Origin: JAYRZB01 sp041916675
Lineage (GTDB): Bacteria; Pseudomonadota; Alphaproteobacteria; Rhizobiales; Devosiaceae
Direction of reading: 5' to 3'
Length of the DNA: 64,000 nt
NCBI GenBank assembly: GCA_041916675.1
Contig: JAYRZB010000011.1
Span: 1 to 64,000 of the forward strand
How positions within the stretch are numbered: position 1 is the first letter of the stretch; every line of letters starts with the position of its first letter. Positions 50,714-59,690 of this stretch are shown in pieces. The notes under the pieces were generated by a model. It had not been told where the DNA came from, did no database searches, and saw only the letters and a list, made by a program, of their open reading frames with translations. A program made the position numbers and the translations under genes.

Positions 50714-51670
50714 TTGGGACAGTTGGTCGACGGAAAATGGTCAACCCAGTGGTATGACACCAGCAAGACCGGCGGCAAGTTCGTCCGGGCGCAGTCCGGC
50801 TTCCGCAGCTGGGTCACGCCCGATGGCAGCCCCGGTCCATCCGGCACCGGTGGATTCGCCGCCGAAGCAGGTCGCTACCACCTTTATGTGTCGCTCGCCT
50901 GTCCCTGGGCCCATCGCACGCTGATCCTGCGGGCGCTCAAGAATCTTGAGGCGCTGATCAGCGTCTCCATCGTATCCCCGAAAATGCCCGATGAAACCGG
51001 TTGGACGTTTGAGGGAGACGGCTCGACTGGCGACACGCTGCTGGGCAAGCAGCATATGCATCAGGTCTACACTCACGCCGTCCCCGACTACACCGGTCGT
51101 GTCACCGTGCCCGTGCTCTGGGACAAAAAGACCGGCACCATCGTTTCCAACGAAAGCTCCGAAATCATCCGCATGTTCAACTCAGCCTTCAACGGGCTGA
51201 CCGGCAATACCGATGATTACTATCCCGAGGCCCTGCGCGCCCAAATCGATGCGGTCAACGCCCGCGTCTATGATGGCATCAACAACGGCGTCTACAAGGC
51301 CGGTTTTGCCACCACCCAGGCCGCCTATGACGAAGCCGTCGCGGCGCTTTTCGATACCCTCGACTGGGTCGAAAGCCTGTTGGGCGAAAACGCCTACCTG
51401 ACCGGCGACACCGTCACCGAGGCCGACTGGCGTCTGTTTACAACGCTGGTGCGTTTCGATCCGGTCTATGTGGGGCATTTCAAGTGCAACAAGCGGCGCA
51501 TCGCCGACTATCCCAACATCTCGCACTATCTCAAGGCGCTTTACCACACGCCTGGGGTCAAGCAGACGGTCGATCTCGACCACATCCGCACCCACTATTA
51601 CTGGAGCCACACCACCATCAACCCCACCCGCATCATCCCCGTCGGGCAGGTCCCGGCCTATCTCGAATAG
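50714..51670 (+). CDS. yqjG: Glutathionyl-hydroquinone reductase (Xi-class GST)
   Basis: 318 residues. Reduces glutathionyl-hydroquinones with glutathione. The active-site motif CPWAHR starts at Cys 63. RYHLYVSLACPWAHR, KMPDETGWTFEG, VPVLWDKKTGTIVSNESSEIIRMFN, and RIADYPNISHYLKALYHTPGVKQTVD are family hallmarks. TTG start with AAGGAAG 5 nt upstream; GQLVDGKW is a normal N-terminus for the family. Convergent with a Nudix gene. Confidence 0.93.
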   Translation: MGQLVDGKWSTQWYDTSKTGGKFVRAQSGFRSWVTPDGSPGPSGTGGFAAEAGRYHLYVSLACPWAHRTLILRALKNLEALISVSIVSPKMPDETGWTFEGDGSTGDTLLGKQHMHQVYTHAVPDYTGRVTVPVLWDKKTGTIVSNESSEIIRMFNSAFNGLTGNTDDYYPEALRAQIDAVNARVYDGINNGVYKAGFATTQAAYDEAVAALFDTLDWVESLLGENAYLTGDTVTEADWRLFTTLVRFDPVYVGHFKCNKRRIADYPNISHYLKALYHTPGVKQTVDLDHIRTHYYWSHTTINPTRIIPVGQVPAYLE

Positions 51671-51673
51671 GCC

Positions 51674-52144
51674 TCACCAATTGGGCGCGCGCGGCGCATC
51701 GGCAAAGATTTCATTGAGCCGCCGCCGCGTCCCGGCATGGATCGCCTCGGGCAGGTCCGAATAGCTGAACCAGCCCAGTTCGGTGATCTCAAAGCTTGGC
51801 TCGAATGGCCGCACCATTTCGAACTGCCGACAGATATAGAGCGCCACATGGTCGCGATTGGTGGCGGGGTTGGCGTTGTGATAGAGCCCGAACAGTTCCA
51901 CCGCTCCACGCGTCTGATACCCGGTTTCCTCGAAGGCCTCGCGCGCCGCACAGTCGGCCGCCGTCTCGCCCGGCTCCACCCCGCCACCGGGAAAGTGCCA
52001 GCCGGGCAGATAGCCATGTCGCACCAGCAGCACCCTGTCGCCATCGATCAGGGCAATCCGCGCGCCCAGGGTCATGTGGCGCTTTACCCCCACCGCAAAC
52101 AGGTAAAATCGCGTGCGCAGCCGCTGCCAGCGGGTAATTTCCAT
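51674..52144 (-). CDS. Nudix hydrolase
   Basis: 156 residues. A full Nudix box GGGVEPGETAADCAAREAFEETGY, with REAFEE holding the metal-binding glutamates. The N-terminal TRFYLFAVGVKRHMTLGARI and GYLPGWHFP resemble putative NUDIX pyrophosphatases of Hyphomicrobiales. Substrate not assigned. Its stop is 3 bp from the stop of the hydroquinone reductase. Confidence 0.87.
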   Translation of the reverse strand: MEITRWQRLRTRFYLFAVGVKRHMTLGARIALIDGDRVLLVRHGYLPGWHFPGGGVEPGETAADCAAREAFEETGYQTRGAVELFGLYHNANPATNRDHVALYICRQFEMVRPFEPSFEITELGWFSYSDLPEAIHAGTRRRLNEIFADAPRAPNW

Positions 52145-52256
52145 GCATCAGGCTCCAGTTTGGCGTCCTGCCTAGCAGACGCCGCCGCACTACAAAATTG
52201 CCGCAAGGCGCATTTGAGCGTTTTCTTGAGCCGCGCGGCATGGCATTAGGCTGCCA

Positions 52257-53156
52257 ATGACAGTTCTGGCCCATCTCTCCGATGTTCATCTGGCTCCGCT
52301 CCCCCCGGTGCGGCCGGTCGATCTGTTGGGCAAGCGCATCACCGGTTACCTCAACTGGCGCATCAAGCGCAAACAGACCCTGAGCGGCGAGGGACTGACC
52401 AATCTGGTGCGCCACATGCACGGCCAGACGCCCGATTTCGTCGCCGTCACCGGCGACCTGATGAACCTGGGCCTCGATGCCGAGATCAACACCGCCTACA
52501 ACTGGCTCCAGACCGTGGGCGGCCCCGAGCGCGTTTGCGTCTCACCGGGTAATCACGATGCTTATGTGCGCGGCACGCTCTCGCGGGCCATGGAGCGCTG
52601 GGGCGGCTATGTCTCCGGCGAAACTATCGACACCAACCCCTTCCCCTTTGTGCGCCGCATTGGCGACATGGCCGTCATCACCTGCTCAAGCGCCGTGCCC
52701 ACCGCGCCATGGATGGCCAGCGGCGCGTTTTCCGAGGCCCAGGCCCACCGCCTGTCGCGCACCCTGAAAATTCTCGGCGATGCCGATTATTTCCGCGTCG
52801 TCCTCATCCATCATCCGCCCAATATCGAGGCGCGCCATCCCCGCCTCGGGCTTTATGGCGCCAAGCGCTTCCGCGAGGTCATCGCCCAGTATGGCGCCGA
52901 ACTGATCCTGCACGGTCACACCCACCGCTCCACCATCCACGGCATTCCCGGCCCGCTCTCCGATGTGCCCGTCATTGGCGTTGCCGCTGCCGGCTCGGCG
53001 CAAACCGGCGAAGGCGGGCGCGGTGATGATCCGGCACGCTATAATCTCTTCCGCATCGAGCGCACCGGCAGCGCCTGGACCTGCACCATGCGCGAATACG
53101 GCTTCCAGCGCCTGGGCAACGAGATCGTGCTGCGTCTCCAGATGCGCATCTACTGA
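52257..53156 (+). CDS. Metallophosphoesterase (Icc/CpdA-like)
   Basis: 299 residues. LAHLSDVHL (D-x-H), FVAVTGDLMNLG (GD), CVSPGNHDAYV (GNHD), LIHHPPN and LHGHTHRSTIHG (GHTH). This is a complete di-metal phosphoesterase set, closest in layout to the cyclic-nucleotide phosphodiesterase-like group. Substrate unproven. It precedes murL by 104 bp; whether they are cotranscribed is unclear. Confidence 0.9.
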   Translation: MTVLAHLSDVHLAPLPPVRPVDLLGKRITGYLNWRIKRKQTLSGEGLTNLVRHMHGQTPDFVAVTGDLMNLGLDAEINTAYNWLQTVGGPERVCVSPGNHDAYVRGTLSRAMERWGGYVSGETIDTNPFPFVRRIGDMAVITCSSAVPTAPWMASGAFSEAQAHRLSRTLKILGDADYFRVVLIHHPPNIEARHPRLGLYGAKRFREVIAQYGAELILHGHTHRSTIHGIPGPLSDVPVIGVAAAGSAQTGEGGRGDDPARYNLFRIERTGSAWTCTMREYGFQRLGNEIVLRLQMRIY

Positions 53157-53260
53157 TCGCATCGGTCCCAGATTTCGCCCTCCCATTTGCGCCAAAAGAC
53201 ACTACATTCAGCCATCGCCAGCTGATTTGCTGGCGTCAGTCTGCCAACTAAAGGTCCAGT

Positions 53261-54595
53261 GTGAGCGAAACGCGCTTCATCATCGAGCAGCCCGGCTTTG
53301 ACCCCGAATCCGGCATCGCCCGCTTCCCCTACCGGCTTGGCGAACTCGCCTTCACCGAAACCCTGGCCTTCCCCGTCGGGCGCAACGACGGCATGTCCGA
53401 TACCGCCGCCTTCGCCAAGCTTCTGGGCCTCACCGCCTGCGTGCTTGGGGTCAGCTATTTCAAGCTCCTTGCCCCGCTCACCATCGAAGCCCCCTCGATT
53501 GCATTGACCGGGGCCGAGCATGCCTTCGTCATCGATGTCTACGAGAACGGGCTCGGCGAATTCTACGCCCGCAATAATCTCAAGCGCTTCGGTCGCCTCA
53601 GCCTGCGTACCCCCGAAGACACCGACCGCGCCCCCGCCGCCCCTCACCTTCCCGACCGCGCCTTGCTGCCGATTGGCGGCGGCAAGGATTCCCTCGTTAG
53701 CGTGCAATTGCTGGAAGCCGCGCAAATCGCCTTCACCCCCTTTGCGGTCAATCCCAAGGGCCCGATCCTGACGTCGGTCGACAAGATCGGCCTGCCCACG
53801 CTCTATGTCACCCGCACCCTCGATGCTGAAATGATCCGGCTGTCGAAGGAGCCTGGCTATTTCAACGGCCACGTGCCCTCGACCGCCATCAATTCCATGA
53901 TCGGCAGCCTCACCGCCCTGCTGTTTGGCTATAATCGCATCGTGCTCTCCAACGAGCGCTCGGCCAGCGAGGGCAATGTCACCTTCGATGGCCGCGAGGC
54001 CAATCACCAATATTCCAAGTCGCTCGATTTCGAGGCCCGCATCGCCTCCGTGCTCGCCGGCGCCACAGGCGGGGCGCTGGGCTATTTTTCGCTGCTCCGG
54101 CCCTATTCAGAAGCACGCATCGCCGCGCTCTTTGCCCGCTTCGATCGCTTCGACCGGGTATTTTCAAGCTGCAACCGCAATTTCCGCCTCTCAGGCCACG
54201 ATGGTCCCCTCTGGTGCGGCGAATGCCCCAAGTGCCACTTCGTGTTCCTCATCTTCGCCCCGGTCATGGCCAGGGCCCGCCTCATCGGCATTTTCGGGCA
54301 GAACCTCCTGTCAAAGCCGGAAAACGAGCATTCCTTCCGCGAGCTTTCCGGCCTTGCCGGGCAGAAGCCATGGGAGTGCGTGGGTGAGATCGAGGAGGCC
54401 GCCGCGTGTCTGTTCGAGTTGACCCGCCGCCCCGAATGGGCCGATGATTTCATCGTTTCAACCCTGCGGGACGACCTGCTGGCCCAGTACGGCCAGCCCC
54501 GGCTCGTGGCAGCGCTTGATGCCCTGATGACCGATAGTACCGACCACCATATTCCACATGATCTTGCCGCAAGGATCGCCGCTCATGCGCTTTGA
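53261..54595 (+). CDS. murL: UDP-MurNAc-L-Ala-L-Glu epimerase MurL
   Basis: 444 residues. MurL converts the terminal L-Glu of UDP-MurNAc-L-Ala-L-Glu to D-Glu, using ATP. An ATP-pyrophosphatase-like loop LLPIGGGKDSLVS (GGGKDS at 139-144), SNERSASEGN and a Cys cluster CGECPKC (319-325) are visible. The assignment rests on these motifs and strongly on the adjacent murD2. This route replaces MurI glutamate racemase plus MurD in some Xanthomonas and other bacteria. GTG start at 53261. Overlaps murD2 by 11 bp. Confidence 0.88.
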   Translation: MSETRFIIEQPGFDPESGIARFPYRLGELAFTETLAFPVGRNDGMSDTAAFAKLLGLTACVLGVSYFKLLAPLTIEAPSIALTGAEHAFVIDVYENGLGEFYARNNLKRFGRLSLRTPEDTDRAPAAPHLPDRALLPIGGGKDSLVSVQLLEAAQIAFTPFAVNPKGPILTSVDKIGLPTLYVTRTLDAEMIRLSKEPGYFNGHVPSTAINSMIGSLTALLFGYNRIVLSNERSASEGNVTFDGREANHQYSKSLDFEARIASVLAGATGGALGYFSLLRPYSEARIAALFARFDRFDRVFSSCNRNFRLSGHDGPLWCGECPKCHFVFLIFAPVMARARLIGIFGQNLLSKPENEHSFRELSGLAGQKPWECVGEIEEAAACLFELTRRPEWADDFIVSTLRDDLLAQYGQPRLVAALDALMTDSTDHHIPHDLAARIAAHAL

Positions 54596-55883
54596 TGAAC
54601 CCGTCCTGCTCTACGGTGCCGGCCGCGAGGGCCAGTCGACCCGCGCCTTCCTCAAGGCCCGCGCGCCGGGGCTCAAGGTCTATGTCACCGTCGACAGCGG
54701 CACCATCGATATCGAGGATGCCGAAGTCATCGAGCCTGCCGACCTGCCCGATGCCATCGCCGCCCGCAAATTCGGCACCATCGTCAAAAGCCCCGGCGTG
54801 TCGCGCTATAAGCCCCTGTTCGCCATCGCCCGCGAGCACGATATCGCCGTCACCTCCAACCTCAACCTCTGGGCCGAAACCTATCGGCAGGGCCATACCG
54901 TCATTGCCATCACCGGCACCAAGGGCAAGTCCACCACCGCCACGCTCCTGCACCTGATGCTGGTTCACTCCGGGCTCGATGCCGGGCTGGCCGGCAATGT
55001 CGGGCTGGCGCCGCTTGAGATTGCCGACACCCACAAGATCGTGGTGTTCGAGCTGTCTTCGTACCAGACCGCCGACATGGCGTTCTCGCCCGACCTTGCG
55101 GCCGTCACCAACCTTTATCCCGAACATGTCGACTGGCACCGCTCGGTCGAGCACTACTATACCGACAAGCTCAACCTCATCGACCGCGACACCCCTTTCC
55201 CCGTCGCGCTCGGCGCTGGTGCCGTCGGCAATGCGCTGGTGGCCGCTGCCGTGCGCGATCGGTCGCGCATCGTCCCCGACCTGCCGCCCTTCATCGAAGA
55301 CCGCGTCACCTCCGCCGTTTCCAAATCCCGCCTCAAGGGCGAGCACAACCTCGACAATGCCCGCCTCGCCGCTCAGCTCGCTTTGGCTGCCGGGGGCAAT
55401 ATCGATGGCATCATCAAAGGCATCAACGCCTTCATGCCCCTGCCGCACCGGCTCGAAGAGCACAGCATCGGCGGGCAGATTTTCGTCAACGATTCCATTT
55501 CGACCACGCCCGAAGCCACCAAGGCCGCGCTCGCCGCCTACAAGGGCCAGCGCATCGCCCTGATCGCCGGTGGCCACGAGCGCCAGCAGGATTACACCGA
55601 GCTGGCCACCCTGCTCGGTCCACGCGGCGTCACCGTGCTCGTCTGCCTGCCCGTCACCGGCGACCGGCTGGCCACCGCCACCTATGCCGCCGCCCCGCAG
55701 ATCGAAGTGCTCGAAGCCGCCAACCTCGAAGCCGCCATGCAGGCGCTGGCCAACCGCAAGAACCGCTTCGACACCGTCATCCTCTCGCCCGGTGCCCCGA
55801 GCTACAACCAGTTCCGCAATTTCGAAGAACGCGGCACCCGCTTTATCGCGCTCGCTGAAAAACTGTTTGGCGGAGCGCCTTGA
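54585..55883 (+). CDS. murD2: UDP-MurNAc-L-Ala:L-glutamate ligase MurD2
   Basis: 432 residues, Mur ligase fold. GAGREGQSTRAFL dinucleotide-type N-terminus, KSPGVSRY, ATP loop GTKGKST (111-117), FELSSYQTADM, NLYPEHVDWHRS, KGEHNLDNARLA, and FVNDSISTTPEAT. Shorter and more diverged than canonical MurD. Members next to MurL add L-Glu rather than D-Glu. ATG 54585 has AAGGA 9 nt upstream and lies within the murL 3' end. The stop overlaps the next TTG start. Confidence 0.9.
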   Translation: MRFDEPVLLYGAGREGQSTRAFLKARAPGLKVYVTVDSGTIDIEDAEVIEPADLPDAIAARKFGTIVKSPGVSRYKPLFAIAREHDIAVTSNLNLWAETYRQGHTVIAITGTKGKSTTATLLHLMLVHSGLDAGLAGNVGLAPLEIADTHKIVVFELSSYQTADMAFSPDLAAVTNLYPEHVDWHRSVEHYYTDKLNLIDRDTPFPVALGAGAVGNALVAAAVRDRSRIVPDLPPFIEDRVTSAVSKSRLKGEHNLDNARLAAQLALAAGGNIDGIIKGINAFMPLPHRLEEHSIGGQIFVNDSISTTPEATKAALAAYKGQRIALIAGGHERQQDYTELATLLGPRGVTVLVCLPVTGDRLATATYAAAPQIEVLEAANLEAAMQALANRKNRFDTVILSPGAPSYNQFRNFEERGTRFIALAEKLFGGAP

Positions 55884-56431
55884 CCGGCAGCGCGCTGTCC
55901 TCCGCGCACTGGCAGCTCTGGCTGATCGGGCTGGTCATCCTCGCCCTGCCGGTCATGCTGTTTCTGGTTGTGCGCGGCAAACCATCCCGGCCTGGTCCCG
56001 CGCCCACGCCCGCGCCGCCGCCGGTTGTTCACGCCGATCCCTATTTCGATGAAATGCGCGACGAACTCGACTGGATCACCGACCGCGTCCGCTTCGCCCC
56101 GTTCAGCGAACCGGCCACCGTCTGGGTCCTGCGGCCCTATCTTTTCGATGTCGCCACCGGCCGGGTTATCCGGCATGGTCAGGCCCTGCCCGATGCCATC
56201 ACCGCGCGTATCGCCGCCTGGCTGGACCGCTACGAAGCGAACGCCGATTTCAGCGATCCAGAGCACCCGGTCTACTTCCCCACCGATACTGAAGCCGCCG
56301 GCTTTCTTGAGGAGCACCGGCAGATTGTCGATCTGCTCGCCGAGGATATCGGAAGCCGCGACGACCTTGAGGTCGCCCCCGTCACCGTGCGGGTTGGCCC
56401 GCGCCCGGCTGTGGGCAAACCCTCTGCCTGA
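55880..56431 (+). CDS. Unknown membrane-anchored protein downstream of murD2
   Basis: 183 residues. A TTG start overlaps the murD2 stop (TTGA), so translation is coupled. One N-terminal membrane helix (about 12-32, LWLIGLVILALPVMLFLVV), a Pro-rich linker, then a soluble domain with FDEMRDELDWITDRVRFAPFSEPATVWVLRPYLFDV and EHRQIVDLLAEDI. No family recognised. The coupling to a cell-wall precursor gene suggests a role at the membrane, but nothing in the sequence proves it. Confidence 0.65.
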   Translation: MTGSALSSAHWQLWLIGLVILALPVMLFLVVRGKPSRPGPAPTPAPPPVVHADPYFDEMRDELDWITDRVRFAPFSEPATVWVLRPYLFDVATGRVIRHGQALPDAITARIAAWLDRYEANADFSDPEHPVYFPTDTEAAGFLEEHRQIVDLLAEDIGSRDDLEVAPVTVRVGPRPAVGKPSA

Positions 56432-56478
56432 CCCTTCCCGGCATTGATTTCGCCGCTCCTTCCCTTCAACCTCACCGG

Positions 56479-57348
56479 ATGGATACAATTGCAACCGTTG
56501 CGCGGTTCGTCGGCGCTTTCTACGTTTTCGGCGGCTTCATCGCCCTGCGCCTGATGCGTATGGACAGGCTGCTCGATGCCGCCATTTCGGCCATCGATCT
56601 CAAGCCCGTGCACCCGCGCGAGCGCGTACGCCGCATCATGCTCAGTCTTGGCGGCGCGCTGACGGCCTTGAGCGGGGTGGCGCTGCTCACCCTCAGCCTC
56701 TGGGCCGTGCCGCTGTTCATCGTCTCCCTCGCCGCCCAGGCTGCCTGGCTGCTCTGGGCCCGCACCAACTACGCGCCCGAAAACGAAGGCGAAGCCCGCG
56801 GCCGCCGCCAGACCACCAATGCAGCCATCATCTATGCCGTGGTCACCGCCGCCGTCGTCTGGCTCGGCACAAACGGCATGTTATCCGACTGGGCCGAGCC
56901 CCTGCCCTTGCTCGCCCTTGGCTTCACCATCATTTCCGGGCTGGTCTGGCTCGCCCTTGGCCTGCGGCCCGGCAAGCGCATGGCCCTCGACGAAGGATTT
57001 GAACAGGACGCCTATGTGCCCGAGGACGAAGCAGCCTGGCAGCCTGCCCGCATTCTCGTCTCCCCGCGCATCGGCGGCTTCACGCTTTTCGATGCCGATA
57101 CCGGCGAGCCGATCTACCCCTACCAGATCCTCGAGGCCAATCTCGCCTACCGCGTCGAACTCTGGGAAGAATCCTATCAGGCCGCCTGCGATCCCGATCT
57201 TGTCGACAGCCCGGCCTTCTTCAAGTCCGAAGCCGAAGCCCTGGCGTTTCGCGCCGAAGGCGAGGCCATCGTTGCCGAGTTGCGTCTGATCTACGGGCAG
57301 GACAATGTAGAAGGGCCTGCCTACCAACAACGGATCGTGCCGCAATGA
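56479..57348 (+). CDS. Unknown four-helix membrane protein
   Basis: 289 residues. Hydrophobic segments near 7-25, 54-75, 79-93, 113-131 and 139-159, then a soluble C-terminal half with FTLFDADTGEPIYPYQILEANLAYRVELWEESYQAACDPDLV and SEAEALAFRAEGEAIVAELR. I do not recognise the family. It starts 48 bp after the previous gene and overlaps the next by ATGA, forming a run of three unknown genes behind murL-murD2. Confidence 0.7.
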   Translation: MDTIATVARFVGAFYVFGGFIALRLMRMDRLLDAAISAIDLKPVHPRERVRRIMLSLGGALTALSGVALLTLSLWAVPLFIVSLAAQAAWLLWARTNYAPENEGEARGRRQTTNAAIIYAVVTAAVVWLGTNGMLSDWAEPLPLLALGFTIISGLVWLALGLRPGKRMALDEGFEQDAYVPEDEAAWQPARILVSPRIGGFTLFDADTGEPIYPYQILEANLAYRVELWEESYQAACDPDLVDSPAFFKSEAEALAFRAEGEAIVAELRLIYGQDNVEGPAYQQRIVPQ

Positions 57349-57899
57349 TTGTCCAGCGCCTTGCCGGTGCCCTCGCGACCGCGCTTGTCCTCGCCGCCCC
57401 GGCCTTTGCCGAAGAAAGCTGCCCGGCCGATCGCGCCGTCTACACACTTGAAGGTCAGCCCGCCATCACCGCCGGCTTTGCCCCGGCCCATCATTTCGCC
57501 AGCATGGCGTCCGATCTCTATTTCTTCGTCACCACCAGCCAGGCCACCTACTGGTTCACCATGACGGTCTCGAACGGCTATTCCAACCTCTACCTCTTGC
57601 CCGTGTCCGATCCCTACGCGCCCGAAGCCGAGCCCGATGGCCCCGGCGCGGTCGGCAACGAGGACACCATCGATCTGGCGCTCTATATCATGTCGCTCGA
57701 TTGGGACGTGACGCTGGACCCGCCCAAAAAAGGCGAACCGGCCCCGGCGCGCCTGTTCGTGCCCGAGCTTGGCCCCACGCTCTGGTATGCGGCTTCCTCG
57801 CTGCGCACGGAAAAAAGCCTGACGCGCGATTCCATCGACCGCGCCGTCTTCCTGTTCTCCGAATGCCTCAGCGAGCCGAGAAAACTCGCCTTTCCCTGA
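57345..57899 (+). CDS. Unknown secreted protein
   Basis: 184 residues. Signal peptide MIVQRLAGALATALVLAAPAFA, mature start EESCPADRAVYTLEG. The rest has SMASDLYFFVTTSQATYWFTMTVSNGYSNLYLLPVSDPYAP and a C-terminal FLFSECLSEPRKLAFP; two Cys in the mature part. No family recognised. ATGA overlap with the membrane gene upstream suggests that the three products work together. Its stop abuts the glpD stop (convergent). Confidence 0.68.
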   Translation: MIVQRLAGALATALVLAAPAFAEESCPADRAVYTLEGQPAITAGFAPAHHFASMASDLYFFVTTSQATYWFTMTVSNGYSNLYLLPVSDPYAPEAEPDGPGAVGNEDTIDLALYIMSLDWDVTLDPPKKGEPAPARLFVPELGPTLWYAASSLRTEKSLTRDSIDRAVFLFSECLSEPRKLAFP

Positions 57900-59429
57900 T
57901 CAGGCGCTGACGGTTTCCCGCCCGCCCATCACGGCAGCGGCCATCCAGTTGTTCAGGCCCTCGCGCTCGGCCGGGCTCAGCCGCAATCCCAGCTTGCTGC
58001 GCCGCCACAACACATCGTCTGCGGTTCGCGCCCATTCGTGGGCCACGAGATAGTTGACCTCCGCCGCATAAAGATCGGCGCCAAAATGCTGGCCCAGATC
58101 TTCGATGGATTTGGCCCCACCCAGCAGGATGCCCGCGCGCGTGCCATAGGCTCGGCACAGCCGCCGGATATGTCCGGTCTCAAGGAACGGATATTTGGCG
58201 CGCAGGTCGTTCATCACCGCGTCAAACCCGTCGGTGCCGAAATTCCCGCCCGGCAGCACGCCGGTCTTGGTCCAGGGCTGGCCCTTGGCACCAATGGCTT
58301 CACCGATCTTTTCCAGCGCCGATTCCGCCAGGCGGCGGAAGGTAGTGATCTTGCCGCCAAACACGTTCAGCAGCGGGGCCTGCCCGGCCTCGCCATCAAG
58401 CTTGAGCACATAGTCGCGCGTGGCTTCCTGAGCCTTGGATGCCCCATCGTCATAGAGCGGGCGGATGCCCGAGTAGCTCCACACCAGGTCATCGCGCGTC
58501 ACCGGCCGGGCAAAATATTCGCTCGCCGCACTCAACAGATAGTCGATCTCGCCATCGGTGATCTTGACCGCCTTGGGGTCGCCCTTGAAGTCCTGGTCGG
58601 TGGTGCCGATCAGGGTGAAGGTATCCTCATAGGGAATGGCAAAGATAATGCGCCCATCCGCATTCTGGAAAATATAGCAGCGGTCGTGCTCGAACAGCCG
58701 CTTGGTCACAATGTGGCTGCCCTGCACCATGCGCACCTTGTGCGATGAGTTCTGCCCGATAGTGCCCGAAAGCACCTGCTCGACCCACGGCCCGGCCGCA
58801 TTCACGATCATGCGGGCGGCAACCACCTGCTTTTCGCCGCTGTCGATATCTTCAATCTCGACCTGCCAGATGCCGTCAGCCCGGCGCGCCGAAACCACCT
58901 TGGTGCGGGTGCGCAGCGTTGCGCCGCGGTCCACCGCATCGCGGGCCACCAGCGTCACCATGCGCGCATCGTTCACCCAGCAGTCCGAATACTCAAACCC
59001 CTTGGTGAACAGCGGCTTCAGCGGCTTGCCCGTCGCGCTGGTGCGCATGTCGAGCACCTTGGTCGGCGGCAACAGCTTGCGCCCGCCCATATAGTCATAA
59101 AGGAACAGGCCGATGCGCAGCATCCAGGCCGGGCGCAGGCCGCGATGATACGGCAACACGAAGCGCAGCGGCCAGATGATGTGCGGCGCATTGGCCCACA
59201 GCACTTCGCGCTCTTCCAGGGCCTCGCGCACCAGCCGGAACTCGTAGTGTTCGAGATAACGCAGCCCACCATGCACCAGCTTGGTCGACGCCGACGACGT
59301 GCCGCTGGCCAGATCGTTCATTTCCGCCAGGAACACCGAATAGCCGCGCCCCGCCGCATCGCGCGCAATCCCGCATCCGTTGATGCCCCCACCAATCACG
59401 AAAAGGTCGTGCACCACAGCGTTCGTCAT
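57900..59429 (-). CDS. glpD: Aerobic glycerol-3-phosphate dehydrogenase
   Basis: 509 residues. FAD-dependent, oxidises glycerol 3-phosphate and feeds electrons to ubiquinone. FAD loop GGGINGCG (13-20), GTSSASTKLVHGGLRYLEHYEF, RMVTLVARDAVDRGA, LIGTTDQDFKGDP, SGIRPLYDDG, and FGGKITTFRRLAE are standard. ATG 59429 is the family start; the frame continues upstream to 59645 with non-homologous residues. Divergent from the gntR gene with a 260-bp shared region that contains a candidate operator. Confidence 0.95.
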   Translation of the reverse strand: MTNAVVHDLFVIGGGINGCGIARDAAGRGYSVFLAEMNDLASGTSSASTKLVHGGLRYLEHYEFRLVREALEEREVLWANAPHIIWPLRFVLPYHRGLRPAWMLRIGLFLYDYMGGRKLLPPTKVLDMRTSATGKPLKPLFTKGFEYSDCWVNDARMVTLVARDAVDRGATLRTRTKVVSARRADGIWQVEIEDIDSGEKQVVAARMIVNAAGPWVEQVLSGTIGQNSSHKVRMVQGSHIVTKRLFEHDRCYIFQNADGRIIFAIPYEDTFTLIGTTDQDFKGDPKAVKITDGEIDYLLSAASEYFARPVTRDDLVWSYSGIRPLYDDGASKAQEATRDYVLKLDGEAGQAPLLNVFGGKITTFRRLAESALEKIGEAIGAKGQPWTKTGVLPGGNFGTDGFDAVMNDLRAKYPFLETGHIRRLCRAYGTRAGILLGGAKSIEDLGQHFGADLYAAEVNYLVAHEWARTADDVLWRRSKLGLRLSPAEREGLNNWMAAAVMGGRETVSA

Positions 59430-59612
59430 CCGAGCCCCGAAAAAAGAAGAAATGTGAATTGCAACAAGTGATAATATGAAGCCGATCCGAAAGCAAACGA
59501 AACTCCGCCCCTTCCGCCCGAATACAGCACAATCCGCCACACCCTGCCGCGCGCCTATGACACCAGAGTTGCGCCGATGCGCCCCGGCCGGATATCCACA
59601 GGGCAAAACATA

Positions 59613-59632
59613 ATACCAGTACCATTCCAGTA
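59613..59632 (+). promoter_or_regulatory. Candidate GntR operator upstream of gntR
   Basis: AATACCAGTACCATTCCAGT holds two direct ACCAGT/TCCAGT half-sites 12 bp apart. The same half-site occurs in the operator after gntR. It lies 59 bp before the gntR start and 184 bp before glpD. Confidence 0.5.
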
Positions 59633-59690
59633 AAAAAAATGGCATGCATGGGGCCGCGCTGGCAGTAGCGCCGCCTTATCGGGGATACCA

